DNA of 64,000 nucleotides from JAJZGK01 sp035538795 (GCA_035538795.1 DATLJS010000020.1:434001-498000), one strand, 5' to 3'. Positions 1-9,074 are shown, numbered from the stretch's first letter. Notes: generated from the letters alone by a model not told the origin. Made by a program: numbers and translations.

Positions 1-395
1 ATCCGTTCGCCGAAACGCCCGACCATCCAACGCGCCGTCGCGTGATGGGCCATGCCCAGCGACAGGGTGTTGGTTACGGTCACGGGGCCGGTGAACCATC
101 CCGCCTCGTTGATCCAGTGGGTTCCCGTCATCTCGCCGTTGCCGTTCATCGAAAAACAGCCGGCCCACACCGGATTGAGCAGATCGCCGGGAGCGCGGGG
201 AAGAATGGCGGTGACGCCGGTGCGCACGACCGCCGGTTCATTCTTGATCAGCGTCGTCATGCCCACAGCCACGCCCGGCACGTCGGTGATGGCATTGCAC
301 GGCCCGGTCATCCCCGGCACCGGCAATCCCCAGCCGCGGGCACGCTTTTTGCCAGAACGGGAAAACGAAGCAGGATCACAGGCGGCTTTGATCAT
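1..395 (-). CDS. P1-family aminopeptidase/esterase (DmpA-like), partial
   Basis: The reading frame starts at the ATG at 395 and leaves the window open, so only the first 131 residues are seen. It contains CNAITDVPGVAVG at about residues 34-46, GVTAILPR, and AGCFSMNGNGEMTGTHW, followed by GPVTVTNTLSLGMAHHA. This is the N-terminal pattern of the P1 (S58, DmpA/BapA) family, self-processing N-terminal-nucleophile hydrolases that remove N-terminal residues from peptides or hydrolyse amides. The cleavage site and catalytic Ser lie in the missing part. An in-frame stop upstream of 395 fixes the start. It diverges from the polyamine-type transporter genes and may share their control region. Confidence 0.8.
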   Translation of the reverse strand, partial: MIKAACDPASFSRSGKKRARGWGLPVPGMTGPCNAITDVPGVAVGMTTLIKNEPAVVRTGVTAILPRAPGDLLNPVWAGCFSMNGNGEMTGTHWINEAGWFTGPVTVTNTLSLGMAHHATARWMVGRFGER

Positions 396-448
396 GGCGG
401 CCCCATTGGTGGAGTGCGGTTATCCGCATGAAACTGCGCCACTCAAAA

Positions 449-493
449 ATGTTAGTCAAACAACATATTTATAAAAATCCATTTGACTAACAT
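449..493. promoter_or_regulatory. 12-bp inverted repeat in the divergent promoter region
   Basis: ATGTTAGTCAAA at 449-460 is repeated as its exact reverse complement at 482-493, with a 21-bp AT-rich spacer. The arm centres are 33 bp apart, about three helical turns. A third TAGTCAA lies at 523-529. The layout suits a dimeric or tetrameric regulator acting on the divergent P1 peptidase and potA-like genes. The remaining bases of 396-582 show no gene. Confidence 0.55.
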
Positions 494-582
494 ATTCCGC
501 CTCCCGCAAACTGCTCAACAGATAGTCAATCAAATCAGACGCCCCTAATTTAGGCAGCGCCAAGCCAAGAGGTTCCGACCAG

Positions 583-1656
583 ATGTCAGCCATCGTGCAT
601 GTCTCTTCGGTCTCCAAAAGTTTTCAGGCTCCCGACGGACGTCTGGTTCAGGCGCTGAGAGAGGTCAGCCTGGATATTCCTGGCGGCAAGTTCACCACTC
701 TGTTGGGGCCGTCGGGCTGCGGCAAAACCACCCTGCTGCGGCTGATCGGCGGTTTCGAGGAGCCCACCGCCGGCGGCGTCTTCATCGACGGCGCCCTGAT
801 GGAGGGCATTCCCGCCAACAAGCGCCCGACCAACACGGTGTTCCAGCATTACGGTCTGTTCCCCCACATGACCGTGGCCGACAACGTCGCCTATGGCCTT
901 GAGGTCGCCCGTCAGCCCAAGGCGGAAATCAGGCAGCGGGTCGAACAGGCGCTGGATCTGGTCCGCCTGTCGGGCATGGGCGCGCGCAGGGTCTCCCAGC
1001 TTTCCGGCGGCCAGCAGCAGCGCGTCGCCCTGGCCCGCGCCATCGTGCTGCGCCCCAAGGTTCTGTTGCTCGACGAACCCATGGCCGCTCTGGACCGCAA
1101 ACTGCGCAAGGACATGCAGGTCGAATTGAAGCGGCTTCAGCACGAATTGGGAATCGCCTTCCTGTGCGTCACCCACGACCAGGAAGAAGCCCTGTCCATG
1201 TCCGATCTGGTAGTGGTCATGAACCAGGGGCACATCGAACAGATGGGCCCGCCCCTGGACATCTACGAGCATCCGCAGACCGAGTTCGTCGCCGGCTTCG
1301 TCGGCGAGACCAGCCTGTTCAAAGCCCGTGTCGAAAAACGGGAAAACGGCCTGACCCATCTGCGCACGGCGGGCGGCGTTCATATACTCGCCGCCGTCGA
1401 TTGCCCCGAAACCGACGCCACCTTATGCATCCGCCCCGAAAAATTCCTGAAGCCCGCCGCAGATGGAGAAACGCGCCCCAGCCTGACCGGGCGGGCCGTG
1501 GAATCCATTTTCCTCGGCTCCGGCACCCGGCTCGAACTGGAATTGCCGGGCGGCGAACGGCTGATCGCCAGCCTGACCGGCGTCAGCCCGCCCGCCGACG
1601 GCGAAATGGTCACGCTTTGCTATTCCCCCGAAGATTTCCGCCTGCTGCAGGGCTGA
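583..1656 (+). CDS. polyamine-type ABC transporter, ATP-binding protein
   Basis: This 357-residue protein is a PotA/CysA-type ATPase that would energise uptake through the two permeases downstream. Walker A GPSGCGKT is at 42-49, the Q-loop near 88, LSGGQ at 140-144 and Walker B LLLDEP at 161-166. A C-terminal TOBE-like segment (around LCIRPEKF) follows, typical of the spermidine/putrescine and Fe3+ branches. The ATG at 583 has AGAGG about ten bases upstream. It is the first gene of a four-gene operon. The substrate cannot be read from the sequence; polyamine, another amine or a related cation is inferred from the neighbouring binding protein. Confidence 0.85.
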   Translation: MSAIVHVSSVSKSFQAPDGRLVQALREVSLDIPGGKFTTLLGPSGCGKTTLLRLIGGFEEPTAGGVFIDGALMEGIPANKRPTNTVFQHYGLFPHMTVADNVAYGLEVARQPKAEIRQRVEQALDLVRLSGMGARRVSQLSGGQQQRVALARAIVLRPKVLLLDEPMAALDRKLRKDMQVELKRLQHELGIAFLCVTHDQEEALSMSDLVVVMNQGHIEQMGPPLDIYEHPQTEFVAGFVGETSLFKARVEKRENGLTHLRTAGGVHILAAVDCPETDATLCIRPEKFLKPAADGETRPSLTGRAVESIFLGSGTRLELELPGGERLIASLTGVSPPADGEMVTLCYSPEDFRLLQG

Positions 1657-1659
1657 GGG

Positions 1660-2580
1660 ATGAAAGCCTCCATGGACAACGCCGCGCCCCCGCCGCCCCG
1701 CCGCCAGCCTTTCCTGCGTCCCGGCATGGGCAAGCTGGTCCCCGGCTTTTTGCTGTTCATCGTTCTCTTCCTGATTCCCGGACTGATCGTCGTCACCTAC
1801 AGCCTGCTGACCCGCGGCACCTACGGCGGCGTGGTCTGGCATCTGGATCTGGATTCCTACGCCCGCATCTTCGGCCTGCCCAATGAAGACGAATTGCGCG
1901 ATTGGGACTTCGTCTATCTGGGCATCTTCGCCAAATCGGCGATCATCGCCTCGGCGACCGCCGTCCTGACCTTGCTGGCCGGGTTTCCCGCCGCCTGGTA
2001 CATCGCGCGGCAGAATGAAAAGCGGAAATTCACCCTGCTGTTCCTGGTCACCCTGCCCTTTTTCGCCAACGCGCTGGTGCGGGTCTACGCCTGGATGCTG
2101 ATTTTGCGGGCCGACGGACTGCTCAACAACATTTTGATGGGCCTGGGGCTGACCGATCACCCGCTGCAACTGATCTACACCCCCGCCGCCGTGGTGGTGG
2201 CCATGATGTACCAGTATCTGCCCTTCATGGTGCTGCCGCTGTTCGCCTCCATCGAAAAGCTGGACATGCGTCTGATCGAAGCCTCCCGCGATCTGGGGGC
2301 CGGAGCCGCCGCCACCTTCCGCCGCGTGGTGCTGCCGCTGTCCATGCCCGGCATCGTCGCCGGCCTGGTGCTGGTCTTCGTGCCGTCCTTCGGCAATTTT
2401 CTGGCCCCTACCCTGATGGGCGGCGCCAAGGATCTGCAGGTGGGACCGTTGCTGGCCCAGGCGTTTCTGTCGGCCCGCGACTGGCCGTTCGGTTCGGCGG
2501 TGTCGGCGGTCTTGAGCGGCATGGTGCTGTTGTGCCTGTTCGTCATGGCCCGCAGCGAACGCAAGGCCGAGGGAGAATGA
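1660..2580 (+). CDS. polyamine-type ABC transporter permease (PotB-like)
   Basis: A 306-residue inner-membrane permease with six predicted hydrophobic segments, the first around residues 22-46. The cytoplasmic EAA-type loop EASRDLGAGAAATFRRVVLP lies before the last helices and is the contact for the ATPase. The start is three bases after the stop of the ATPase; a second ATG four codons in (1672) is also possible. The gene overlaps the next permease by four bases (ATGA), which indicates translational coupling. Family assignment is to the PotB/AfuB type; the substrate is not determined. Confidence 0.85.
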   Translation: MKASMDNAAPPPPRRQPFLRPGMGKLVPGFLLFIVLFLIPGLIVVTYSLLTRGTYGGVVWHLDLDSYARIFGLPNEDELRDWDFVYLGIFAKSAIIASATAVLTLLAGFPAAWYIARQNEKRKFTLLFLVTLPFFANALVRVYAWMLILRADGLLNNILMGLGLTDHPLQLIYTPAAVVVAMMYQYLPFMVLPLFASIEKLDMRLIEASRDLGAGAAATFRRVVLPLSMPGIVAGLVLVFVPSFGNFLAPTLMGGAKDLQVGPLLAQAFLSARDWPFGSAVSAVLSGMVLLCLFVMARSERKAEGE

Positions 2581-3452
2581 TCATGAGCAAGCCCAACGCC
2601 CTGGCCCGTTTCGCCCTATCGACCCACGTCTGGCTGTTCTTCCTGTTCCTGTATCTGCCGATCGCCATGCTGGTGGTATTTTCGTTCAACGACAACGCCG
2701 TCAGCATGATGACCTGGAAAGGTTTCACCTTCGACTGGTACCTGCGGGTATTGGCCAACCTGGGGCTTTACACTCCATCCCACGATCTAACCGGCGCCCA
2801 GACGTTGCAGATGTATTCCGATCCCAATCTGGGACCGGCCGCCCGCAACAGCGTCGTCATCGCCCTGTCCTCGGCCGGACTGGCCACCGCCATCGGCACC
2901 ATGACCGCGCTGGGGCTGGCCCGGGTGCGCTTTCCCGGCCGCAACGCCTATCGCACCGCCCTGTTTCTGCCGATCGTCATTCCCGACATCGTGCTGGGCA
3001 TTTCGCTGCTGGTGTTCCTGGCCTCCATCAACTTTCCGCTGGGCCGCGTCTCGGTGATCCTTGCCCACACGGTCTTTCTGGCGTCCTACGTCAACGTGAT
3101 CGTCAGCGCCCGCCTGTCCGGCATGGACACCCGCCTGGAAGAAGCCTCGGCCGATCTGGGCGCCGGTCCCTGGACCACCTTCCGCCGCGTCACCTTCCCC
3201 CTGCTGCTGCCGGGAATCATCGGCGGATTTCTACTGTCGATCGTCATTTCCTTCGACGATCTGGTGATCGCCTATTTCACCTGCGGAGTCGGTTCGACCA
3301 CCCTGCCGGTTTATCTGTTCGGCGCCATCAAGCGCAACGTCTCACCCGAGATCAACGCCGTCTCGGTGCTGATGATCCTGGTTTCCATGCTGGTGGTGGG
3401 CTCGGCCCTGTGGCTCCGCCGTCCGCAATGGTCCCGCAAGGCCGAGGAATGA
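2577..3452 (+). CDS. polyamine-type ABC transporter permease (PotC-like)
   Basis: A 291-residue permease, second membrane subunit of the system. It has a hydrophobic N-terminal helix after residue 10 and the EAA loop EASADLGAGPWTTFRRVTFP. The frame is open further upstream, but the ATG at 2577 overlaps the preceding stop (ATGA) and has a GAGGGA element just before it. The ATG at 2583 is an alternative start. Between helices it carries a longer periplasmic stretch near residues 60-85 than classical PotC, which may be substrate-related. It is followed by the binding-protein gene after about 50 bases. Confidence 0.85.
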   Translation: MIMSKPNALARFALSTHVWLFFLFLYLPIAMLVVFSFNDNAVSMMTWKGFTFDWYLRVLANLGLYTPSHDLTGAQTLQMYSDPNLGPAARNSVVIALSSAGLATAIGTMTALGLARVRFPGRNAYRTALFLPIVIPDIVLGISLLVFLASINFPLGRVSVILAHTVFLASYVNVIVSARLSGMDTRLEEASADLGAGPWTTFRRVTFPLLLPGIIGGFLLSIVISFDDLVIAYFTCGVGSTTLPVYLFGAIKRNVSPEINAVSVLMILVSMLVVGSALWLRRPQWSRKAEE

Positions 3453-3501
3453 CCGGCCTTGTCTTCCCCCCCTGTCCCTCGATCGATCAAGGAGTTCGCC
3501 G

Positions 3502-4548
3502 ATGAAAAAGATGCGTAGCCTTCTCTGTGCCGCCGTTCTGGCCGCAGGCATGGGCGCCCAGGCCGCCGCCGCCGGCGAGCAGCTGAACCTTTACAACTGG
3601 ACGATTTACATCAGCCCCGACGTCATCACCGATTTCGAGAAGGAATCCGGCATCAAGGTGACCCTGGACAATTACGGCACCAACGAGGAAATGCTGGCCA
3701 AGATTCAGGCCGGCGCCGACGGCTACGACATCGTCTTCCCCTCGGTGTTCATGCAAGACATCATGACCACCCTGAATCTGGTGCAGAACGCCGGCCTGAA
3801 ATCCATCAAGGGCTATGAGAACATCGACCAGAAGTACTTCAAGGCCGAAACCGACAAGAACCATGAAATCTGCATGCCCTACAACTGGGGCACCACCGGT
3901 CTGCTCTACAACAAGGCGCTGACCAAGGGATACGACGTCACCAGTTGGAAGATCGTCTTCGATCCGCCGCCAGCCCTGCGCGGCAAGATCGCCATGCTGG
4001 ACGACGTGCGCGAAACCATCGGCGCCGCCCTGGTCTATAACGGCTTCTCGTTCAACTCCACCGACCCCAAGGAATTGGCCAAGGCCCGCGACACCATCGC
4101 CAAGGCCAAGCCCTATTGGGCCGCCATGCTGACCGACGGCATCGGCGACAAGGTCATCAACGGCGACTTCGCCGTGGCGCATTGGTGGTCGGGTTCGGCG
4201 GCACAGACCGTGGCCTCGAAACCGGACGCCGTGTCCTACGTCATCCCCAAGGAAGGCGCCAACGGCTTCCAGGAAGACATGTGCCTGCTGTCCAAGGCCA
4301 AGAACGTGGACGCCGCCAAGAAGTTCTTCGCCTACATGATGCGTCCGGAGGTGGCGGCCAAGAACACCAACTGGCTGTCGGGCGGCAGCCCCAACAAAGC
4401 CGCCCTGCCGCTGCTGGACAAGGCTCTGAGCTCGGATCCCAACCTGTATCCCAGCGACGAGGTGCGCAAGCATCTGCACATGGTCAAGGATCTGGGCGAC
4501 AAGACCAAGCTCTACGACGCCATTTGGACCAAGGTAAAGGCCAACTGA
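3502..4548 (+). CDS. polyamine-type periplasmic binding protein (PotD/PotF-like)
   Basis: The product has 348 residues with a signal peptide of about 24 residues ending near AQAAAAG. The mature part begins with LNLYNWTIYISPDV, the start typical of PotD/PotF proteins, and carries YDIVFPS and NWGTTGLLYN, further family landmarks. AAGGAG at about 3490-3495 sets the ATG at 3502. It should deliver the ligand to the permease pair encoded upstream. Spermidine and putrescine are the usual ligands, but PotD-like proteins for other amines exist, and the nearby organosulfur genes leave that open. Confidence 0.87.
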   Translation: MKKMRSLLCAAVLAAGMGAQAAAAGEQLNLYNWTIYISPDVITDFEKESGIKVTLDNYGTNEEMLAKIQAGADGYDIVFPSVFMQDIMTTLNLVQNAGLKSIKGYENIDQKYFKAETDKNHEICMPYNWGTTGLLYNKALTKGYDVTSWKIVFDPPPALRGKIAMLDDVRETIGAALVYNGFSFNSTDPKELAKARDTIAKAKPYWAAMLTDGIGDKVINGDFAVAHWWSGSAAQTVASKPDAVSYVIPKEGANGFQEDMCLLSKAKNVDAAKKFFAYMMRPEVAAKNTNWLSGGSPNKAALPLLDKALSSDPNLYPSDEVRKHLHMVKDLGDKTKLYDAIWTKVKAN

Positions 4549-4557
4549 CGAAAGGCG

Positions 4558-4583
4558 GGGGAAGCCGGAAAACCGGCTTTCCC
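4558..4583 (+). terminator. hairpin after the polyamine-type operon
   Basis: Bases 4558-4568 and 4573-4583 form an 11-bp stem with one G-U pair and an AAAA loop, ten bases after the binding-protein stop. There is no clear T-run, so it may act mainly to protect the mRNA end. Confidence 0.5.
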
Positions 4584-4776
4584 ACCGCTTTCACCCACGA
4601 TGGGACGGCATCGAGACGACGTTGTCGCACTTGGCCGGTGTCCGTCGCGGGTTTGGGCCTCGGCGACTTTCCTCACGCCGAAGGAATAGAAGCAGAAACA
4701 GAATACAAAATCTGTGGATTTAATGGAAATTGGCCGGCACAATAATGTCGGTTGATTTCCATAGGCCGCTTGTTTC

Positions 4777-4908
4777 ATGAACGCTCAAACAGAACGCCCC
4801 GCAGAAGACGAAACCGCCGCCAAGGAGGATGACGCCGGCGCCCCGCCGCAAATGCTCGAGGATGAGCCGGACCCGATGTTCCTGCCTGCTTTATGGCCGC
4901 TTTGGTGA
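4777..4908 (+). CDS. small acidic ORF, 43 aa, unknown
   Basis: ATG at 4777 to TGA at 4906-4908 encodes a very acidic peptide (many Glu/Asp, Pro and Ala) ending in the hydrophobic LPALWPLW. No family is recognised. The ribosome-binding site is weak. An AT-rich stretch upstream contains TGTGGATTTAAT at 4713-4724, which recurs before the sulfhydrylase gene at 24286, so a promoter is plausible here. The rest of 4584-4776 holds no visible gene. It could be a real small protein or a chance frame. Confidence 0.3.
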   Translation: MNAQTERPAEDETAAKEDDAGAPPQMLEDEPDPMFLPALWPLW

Positions 4909-4915
4909 CGTCCGG

Positions 4916-4943
4916 AAAAAAGAGAGGCTGATCCTTCAGCCTC
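4916..4943 (-). terminator. rho-independent terminator of the ssu-acs-osmC unit
   Basis: Read on the minus strand, an 8-bp perfect stem GAGGCTGA/TCAGCCTC with a 4-base loop is followed by TCTTTTTT. It lies just after the stop of the OsmC-like gene. Confidence 0.85.
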
Positions 4944-4955
4944 CCGCACCGGCCA

Positions 4956-5468
4956 TCAGCCCTGGCGCAATACCGTCAGTTCCAGACGCGGCGGCTTGGC
5001 CAGGGTTTGAAACACCACGCAATAACGCTCCGTCAGCTTGGTAAGCTGATCGACACGTTCCTGCGGTTCGTCGGTATCCAGGGCGAACGTCAGACGGATA
5101 TCGCGAAATCCCACCGGCGCATCCTTGGCGACGCCAAGAGTGCCGCGAAAATCCAAATCCCCTTCGACCGACACCGAACCGCCGCGAAGGGAAAAGCCGA
5201 TGGCGGTGGAAACCGCTTTCAGGGTGACGCCGGCACAGGCCGCCAGGGCCTCCAGCAGCATGTTGCCGGAACAGGCGAAAGCGCCGCTGCCGCCGGTGGC
5301 CGGATGCAGGCCGGCTTCGACCAGTTGCCGTCCGGTCTCCACACGACAGACCAGATCGTCATGGTCCAAATCGCCCCGGGCGGTCAGGGTGATCAAAGCC
5401 GCTTCGGGACTGATCTTGTATTGGTCCTTCAACGGCGCCTGCAGGGTGCGCAAATCATCAGCGTTCAT
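4956..5468 (-). CDS. OsmC-family protein
   Basis: A 170-residue member of the OsmC/Ohr superfamily, small dimeric thiol proteins that reduce organic hydroperoxides or modify reactive small molecules. The two conserved cysteines are present: Cys78 in ALAACAG on the central helix and Cys150 in ERYCVVFQ. It lies nine bases downstream of the acetyl-CoA synthetase and ends at a strong terminator, so it is the last gene of the ssu-acs unit. Whether the thiols face peroxides or sulfur compounds made by this unit is not known. The family call is firm; the substrate is open. Confidence 0.85.
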   Translation of the reverse strand: MNADDLRTLQAPLKDQYKISPEAALITLTARGDLDHDDLVCRVETGRQLVEAGLHPATGGSGAFACSGNMLLEALAACAGVTLKAVSTAIGFSLRGGSVSVEGDLDFRGTLGVAKDAPVGFRDIRLTFALDTDEPQERVDQLTKLTERYCVVFQTLAKPPRLELTVLRQG

Positions 5469-5476
5469 GGAAACTC

Positions 5477-7450
5477 CTATCGAGCGGTTGAAGACGCAAT
5501 ATTTTCGCTACGGCGGCGAACGATGTCCTCGACCACGCCGGGATCGGCCAAGGTGGAGGTGTCGCCGAAATTCCCGAAATCATTGGCCGCCACCTTGGTC
5601 AGAATGCGCCGCAGAATTTTTCCCGCCCGGTTCTTCGGCAAGGCCGGAGCCCACTGGATGACGTCGGGACTGGCGATCGGACCGATCCGCGAACGCACCC
5701 AGTCGATGATCTCGCGGCGCAAGGCATCGGATTCATGCTGCCCCTCCTTCAGGGTAACATAGGCGAAAACGCCCTGTCCCTTGACCTCGTGGGGATAGCC
5801 GACCACCGCCGCCTCGGCCACCGCCGGATGCGACGCAATGGCGCTTTCCAGTTCCACCGTACCCAAGCGATGGCCGGAAACGTTGATCACGTCGTCGACC
5901 CGTCCGCTGATGCGGTAATAGCCGTCGACATCACGGATCACTCCGTCGCCCGTGAAGAAACGCCCGGGATAGGGCGCGAAATAGGTGCGGATGAAACGTT
6001 CGCGGTCATGCAGGATCGTACGGGCCTGCCCCGGCCACGATCCCTTGAAGCACATATTGCCGGACGCCGCCCCGTCAAGAACATTGCCTTGCGCGTCCAC
6101 CACTTCGGGACGAATGCCGAAATAGGGTTTGGCCGCCATGCCGGGCTTGTTGGGCACGGCGCCGGGCAACGGCACCAGCAGCACGGCCCCTGTCTCGGTC
6201 TGCCAGTAATTATCGACGATCGGGCAGCGGCCACCGCCGATCACCTGATGGAACCAGCGCCAGGCCTCGGGGTTGATCGGTTCGCCCACCGACCCCAGCA
6301 CCCGCAGGGACGACAGATCATGCCGGCGCACCGGTTCCTCGCCTTCCCGCATCAGCGAACGCAAGGCGGTCGGAGCGGTATAGAAGATGTTGACCTTGTG
6401 CTTTTCGATGATCGACCACCAGCGAGAGGAATCCGGCCAGCTCGGCACGCCTTCGAACATCACGCTGGTGGCGCCGTTCAGCAGGGGGCCGTAAATCTTG
6501 TAGGTGTGGGCGGTGACCCAGCCGACATCGGCAGTGCTCCAGAAAACATCGCCGCCCTGATCGTCATCGTGCCAGTCGAAGATGTTCCGCCACGACGTCC
6601 CCGCATGCACCAGATAGCCGCCGGTGGTATGCAGCAACCCCTTGGGTTTTCCGGTGGAACCTGAGGTGTAAAGGATGAACAGCGGATCCTCCGCCCCGAC
6701 CTCGACAGGTTCGCACCAGGAATCGGCGGCGGCCACCGCTTCGTCGTACCAAAGATCGCGCCCCGGCGTGAACGGCACGGCTGCGCCCGTGCGGCGCACC
6801 ACCACGACATGGCGGACCGAAAACTGATCCGCCAGCGCCTCGTCGGCGTTGCGCTTCAAGGGATGCACCCGGCCGCCTCGATGCCCCTCATCCGCGGTGA
6901 TCAGAACCTTGGCCTCGGCGTCGGTGATGCGGTTGGCCAGGGCTTCGGACGAAAAACCGGAAAAAACCACGGAATGAACGGCGCCGACGCGCACGCAGGC
7001 CATCATCGCCACCATGACTTCGGGAATCACCGGCAGATAGATGGTCACGACGTCGCCCTTGCCGACCCCCAGCCCTTTCAGGACGTTGGCCAGACGGTTG
7101 ACCTTGTCGGACAGTTCGCCCCAAGTGACGGTGCGGCTTTCTCCCGGCCGGTCGCCTTCCCACAGAATGGCGGGACGCCCGGCTTTGGCCGGCAGATGGC
7201 GATCGACGCAATTGACCGACGCGTTCAAGGTTCCGTCCTCGAACCAGCGGATACGTAAATCCTCGGGATCGAAACTGGTGTCGCTGATTTTGCTGAAGGG
7301 CTTGATCCACCGCAGAAAACGCGCCTGCTCGGCCCAGAATGCGTCGGGATTTTCAATGGACGCGCGGTAAAGGCGGTCATAGGCGGCTGCATCGATATGA
7401 GCGCGCTCGGCAAAGCCTTGGGGAACGGGATAAATTTCGTCGATAGACAT
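5477..7450 (-). CDS. acs: acetyl-CoA synthetase (AMP-forming)
   Basis: The 657-residue length is normal for AcsA/PrpE enzymes, which make acyl-CoA from a short carboxylic acid, ATP and CoA through an acyl-adenylate. The ATP motif YTSGSTGKPKG, the core motif NYWQTETG, and the C-terminal PKNRAGKILRR with the catalytic, usually acetylatable Lys are all present. The Trp before QTETG, which limits acyl-chain length in acetyl-specific enzymes, is kept, favouring acetate or propionate. It starts 12 bases after the sulfonate-type ATPase gene, an unusual pairing. It may reclaim the short acid left when sulfur is removed from a substrate; this is inference. Confidence 0.9.
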   Translation of the reverse strand: MSIDEIYPVPQGFAERAHIDAAAYDRLYRASIENPDAFWAEQARFLRWIKPFSKISDTSFDPEDLRIRWFEDGTLNASVNCVDRHLPAKAGRPAILWEGDRPGESRTVTWGELSDKVNRLANVLKGLGVGKGDVVTIYLPVIPEVMVAMMACVRVGAVHSVVFSGFSSEALANRITDAEAKVLITADEGHRGGRVHPLKRNADEALADQFSVRHVVVVRRTGAAVPFTPGRDLWYDEAVAAADSWCEPVEVGAEDPLFILYTSGSTGKPKGLLHTTGGYLVHAGTSWRNIFDWHDDDQGGDVFWSTADVGWVTAHTYKIYGPLLNGATSVMFEGVPSWPDSSRWWSIIEKHKVNIFYTAPTALRSLMREGEEPVRRHDLSSLRVLGSVGEPINPEAWRWFHQVIGGGRCPIVDNYWQTETGAVLLVPLPGAVPNKPGMAAKPYFGIRPEVVDAQGNVLDGAASGNMCFKGSWPGQARTILHDRERFIRTYFAPYPGRFFTGDGVIRDVDGYYRISGRVDDVINVSGHRLGTVELESAIASHPAVAEAAVVGYPHEVKGQGVFAYVTLKEGQHESDALRREIIDWVRSRIGPIASPDVIQWAPALPKNRAGKILRRILTKVAANDFGNFGDTSTLADPGVVEDIVRRRSENIASSTAR

Positions 7451-7462
7451 TGGGGCTCCAGA

Positions 7463-8233
7463 TCAAATGGCGGCGGCGGGAAAGACCTCGTCGCCCGCCG
7501 GACGGCGGCTGGCGTGATCCAGTTCAGCCAGCAGCCGGTATTTCCATGCCAGGAATTCGCCATCCAGCCGGTCATGCGGACGGGCCAGCGGCGGCCGCAC
7601 CTCGGTGCGGATACGGCCGGGATTGGGCTGCATCACCACCACGCGGTCGGCCAGGAACAGGGCCTCTTCGATGTCGTGGGTCACCAGCACCAGCGTTGGA
7701 CGGTCATAGGCCCAAAGCTCCAGCAAATGCTCTTGAAGATCGTTGCGGGTCAGGGCGTCCAGGGCCGAGAATGGCTCATCCAGCAGCAGCACCTGGGGAC
7801 GGCCGACCAGCGCCCGCGCCAAGGCGGCACGCTGGGCCTGACCGCCGGACAGTTCCCGCGGCCAATGTCCGGCATGACTGGCCAGACCGACACGGCTCAA
7901 GGCTTCGCCGACGCGGCTGCGCTGCTCGGCGGCGGGCAGATGGCGGATGCCGAAAGCGACGTTGTCGTCGATGCTCAGCCAAGGCATAAGGCGAGGTTCC
8001 TGGAACACCACGCCGATTTCCGGACGCGGCGCCAGAACCGGCGCGCCATCCAGGGTAATGCGTCCCGAACTTGGCTGATCAAGCCCCGAAAGCAGACGCA
8101 GAAGCGTGCTTTTGCCGCATCCGGAACCACCGACAATGGCCAGGATCTCGCCTTTTTCCACCGTCAGGTCCAGCCCTGACAAAGCCAACAGGCCGTTGGG
8201 ATAACGCTTCGAGACTGTCTTGATGTCCAGCAT
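7463..8233 (-). CDS. ssuB: sulfonate-type ABC transporter ATP-binding protein
   Basis: A 256-residue ATPase of the nitrate/sulfonate/taurine class. Walker A GGSGCGKS is at 35-42, the Q-loop at VFQEPRLMPW (the MPW sequence is typical of SsuB/TauB), LSGGQ at 128-132 and Walker B VLLLDEP at 148-154. It is the third gene of a compact minus-strand unit (binding protein, permease, ATPase), eight bases after the permease gene. Use of the symbol rests on gene order and family; the actual sulfonate or ester imported is unknown. Confidence 0.85.
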   Translation of the reverse strand: MLDIKTVSKRYPNGLLALSGLDLTVEKGEILAIVGGSGCGKSTLLRLLSGLDQPSSGRITLDGAPVLAPRPEIGVVFQEPRLMPWLSIDDNVAFGIRHLPAAEQRSRVGEALSRVGLASHAGHWPRELSGGQAQRAALARALVGRPQVLLLDEPFSALDALTRNDLQEHLLELWAYDRPTLVLVTHDIEEALFLADRVVVMQPNPGRIRTEVRPPLARPHDRLDGEFLAWKYRLLAELDHASRRPAGDEVFPAAAI

Positions 8234-8240
8234 GTCCCGC

Positions 8241-9071
8241 TCACTCCGCCGGTTTGAAGCTGTCTTGCCACCGCAACAAGCGCGCGGTGCCGACGGCCAG
8301 CAACCAGTCGGTCAGCTTGCCCAGCACGGCGAAAGCGGTGATCGAGGCCAGAATGACCGCCGGGCGGCCGGTCTGCTGGCCGTCCACCAGCAGGAAGCCC
8401 AAACCGGCCTCGGCCCCCATGAATTCGGCGGCGACGACGAACATCCACCCCAGTCCCAGGCCCGAGCGCAAAGCCAGCACATAGGACGGCAAGGTGGCCG
8501 GCAGCAGGATGCGGGTGATCATTTCCCGATGGCTGAAACGGAAAATCCGCCCGACCTCCACCAGCTTGCGGTCGACGCCGAGAATGGCGCCCGACAAAGT
8601 CAGGTAGATGGGAAAAAAGACGCCGACGGCAATCAGAATGATCTTCGAGGTTTCAAAGATGCCGAACCACAGAATGAACATCGGCACCCAGGCGATGGAG
8701 GGAATGTTGCGCAATGCCTGCAACGTCGGATCGATCAGGCGGCGCAGGCCGCTGGAATAGCCCGACAACGCGCCCAGCACCGTTCCCGCGCCGACACCGA
8801 AGACGAACCCCAAGGCCACCCGCTGAAGCGTCGCCAGAATGTGGGGCAGCAATTCGCCGCTGCGGGTCAGATCGGCCAGAGTGGACAGAATCCGCGACGG
8901 CGTCGGCAAAAGCCGGCCATCGGTCCATTTCAGGGCGACGGCGATTTCCCAGGCCAGGGCCAGCCCGACCGGCAGGATGAAGCCCGCCAGCCAGGACAAT
9001 CCGCCCCGACCGGCAGGCCGGACCGCCGTCTCCTTGGTCGGGACGGCGGCGTCAAGGACGATCTCGGCCAC
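8241..9071 (-). CDS. ssuC: sulfonate-type ABC transporter permease
   Basis: A 276-residue membrane protein with a charged N-terminus of about 28 residues, then six predicted helices and the BPD-type loop around KLVEVGRIFRFSHREMITRI. It belongs to the SsuC/TauC permeases and would pair with the adjacent ATPase. It begins four bases after the stop of the binding-protein gene, consistent with one transcript. Confidence 0.85.
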   Translation of the reverse strand: MAEIVLDAAVPTKETAVRPAGRGGLSWLAGFILPVGLALAWEIAVALKWTDGRLLPTPSRILSTLADLTRSGELLPHILATLQRVALGFVFGVGAGTVLGALSGYSSGLRRLIDPTLQALRNIPSIAWVPMFILWFGIFETSKIILIAVGVFFPIYLTLSGAILGVDRKLVEVGRIFRFSHREMITRILLPATLPSYVLALRSGLGLGWMFVVAAEFMGAEAGLGFLLVDGQQTGRPAVILASITAFAVLGKLTDWLLAVGTARLLRWQDSFKPAE

Positions 9072-9074
9072 GGC

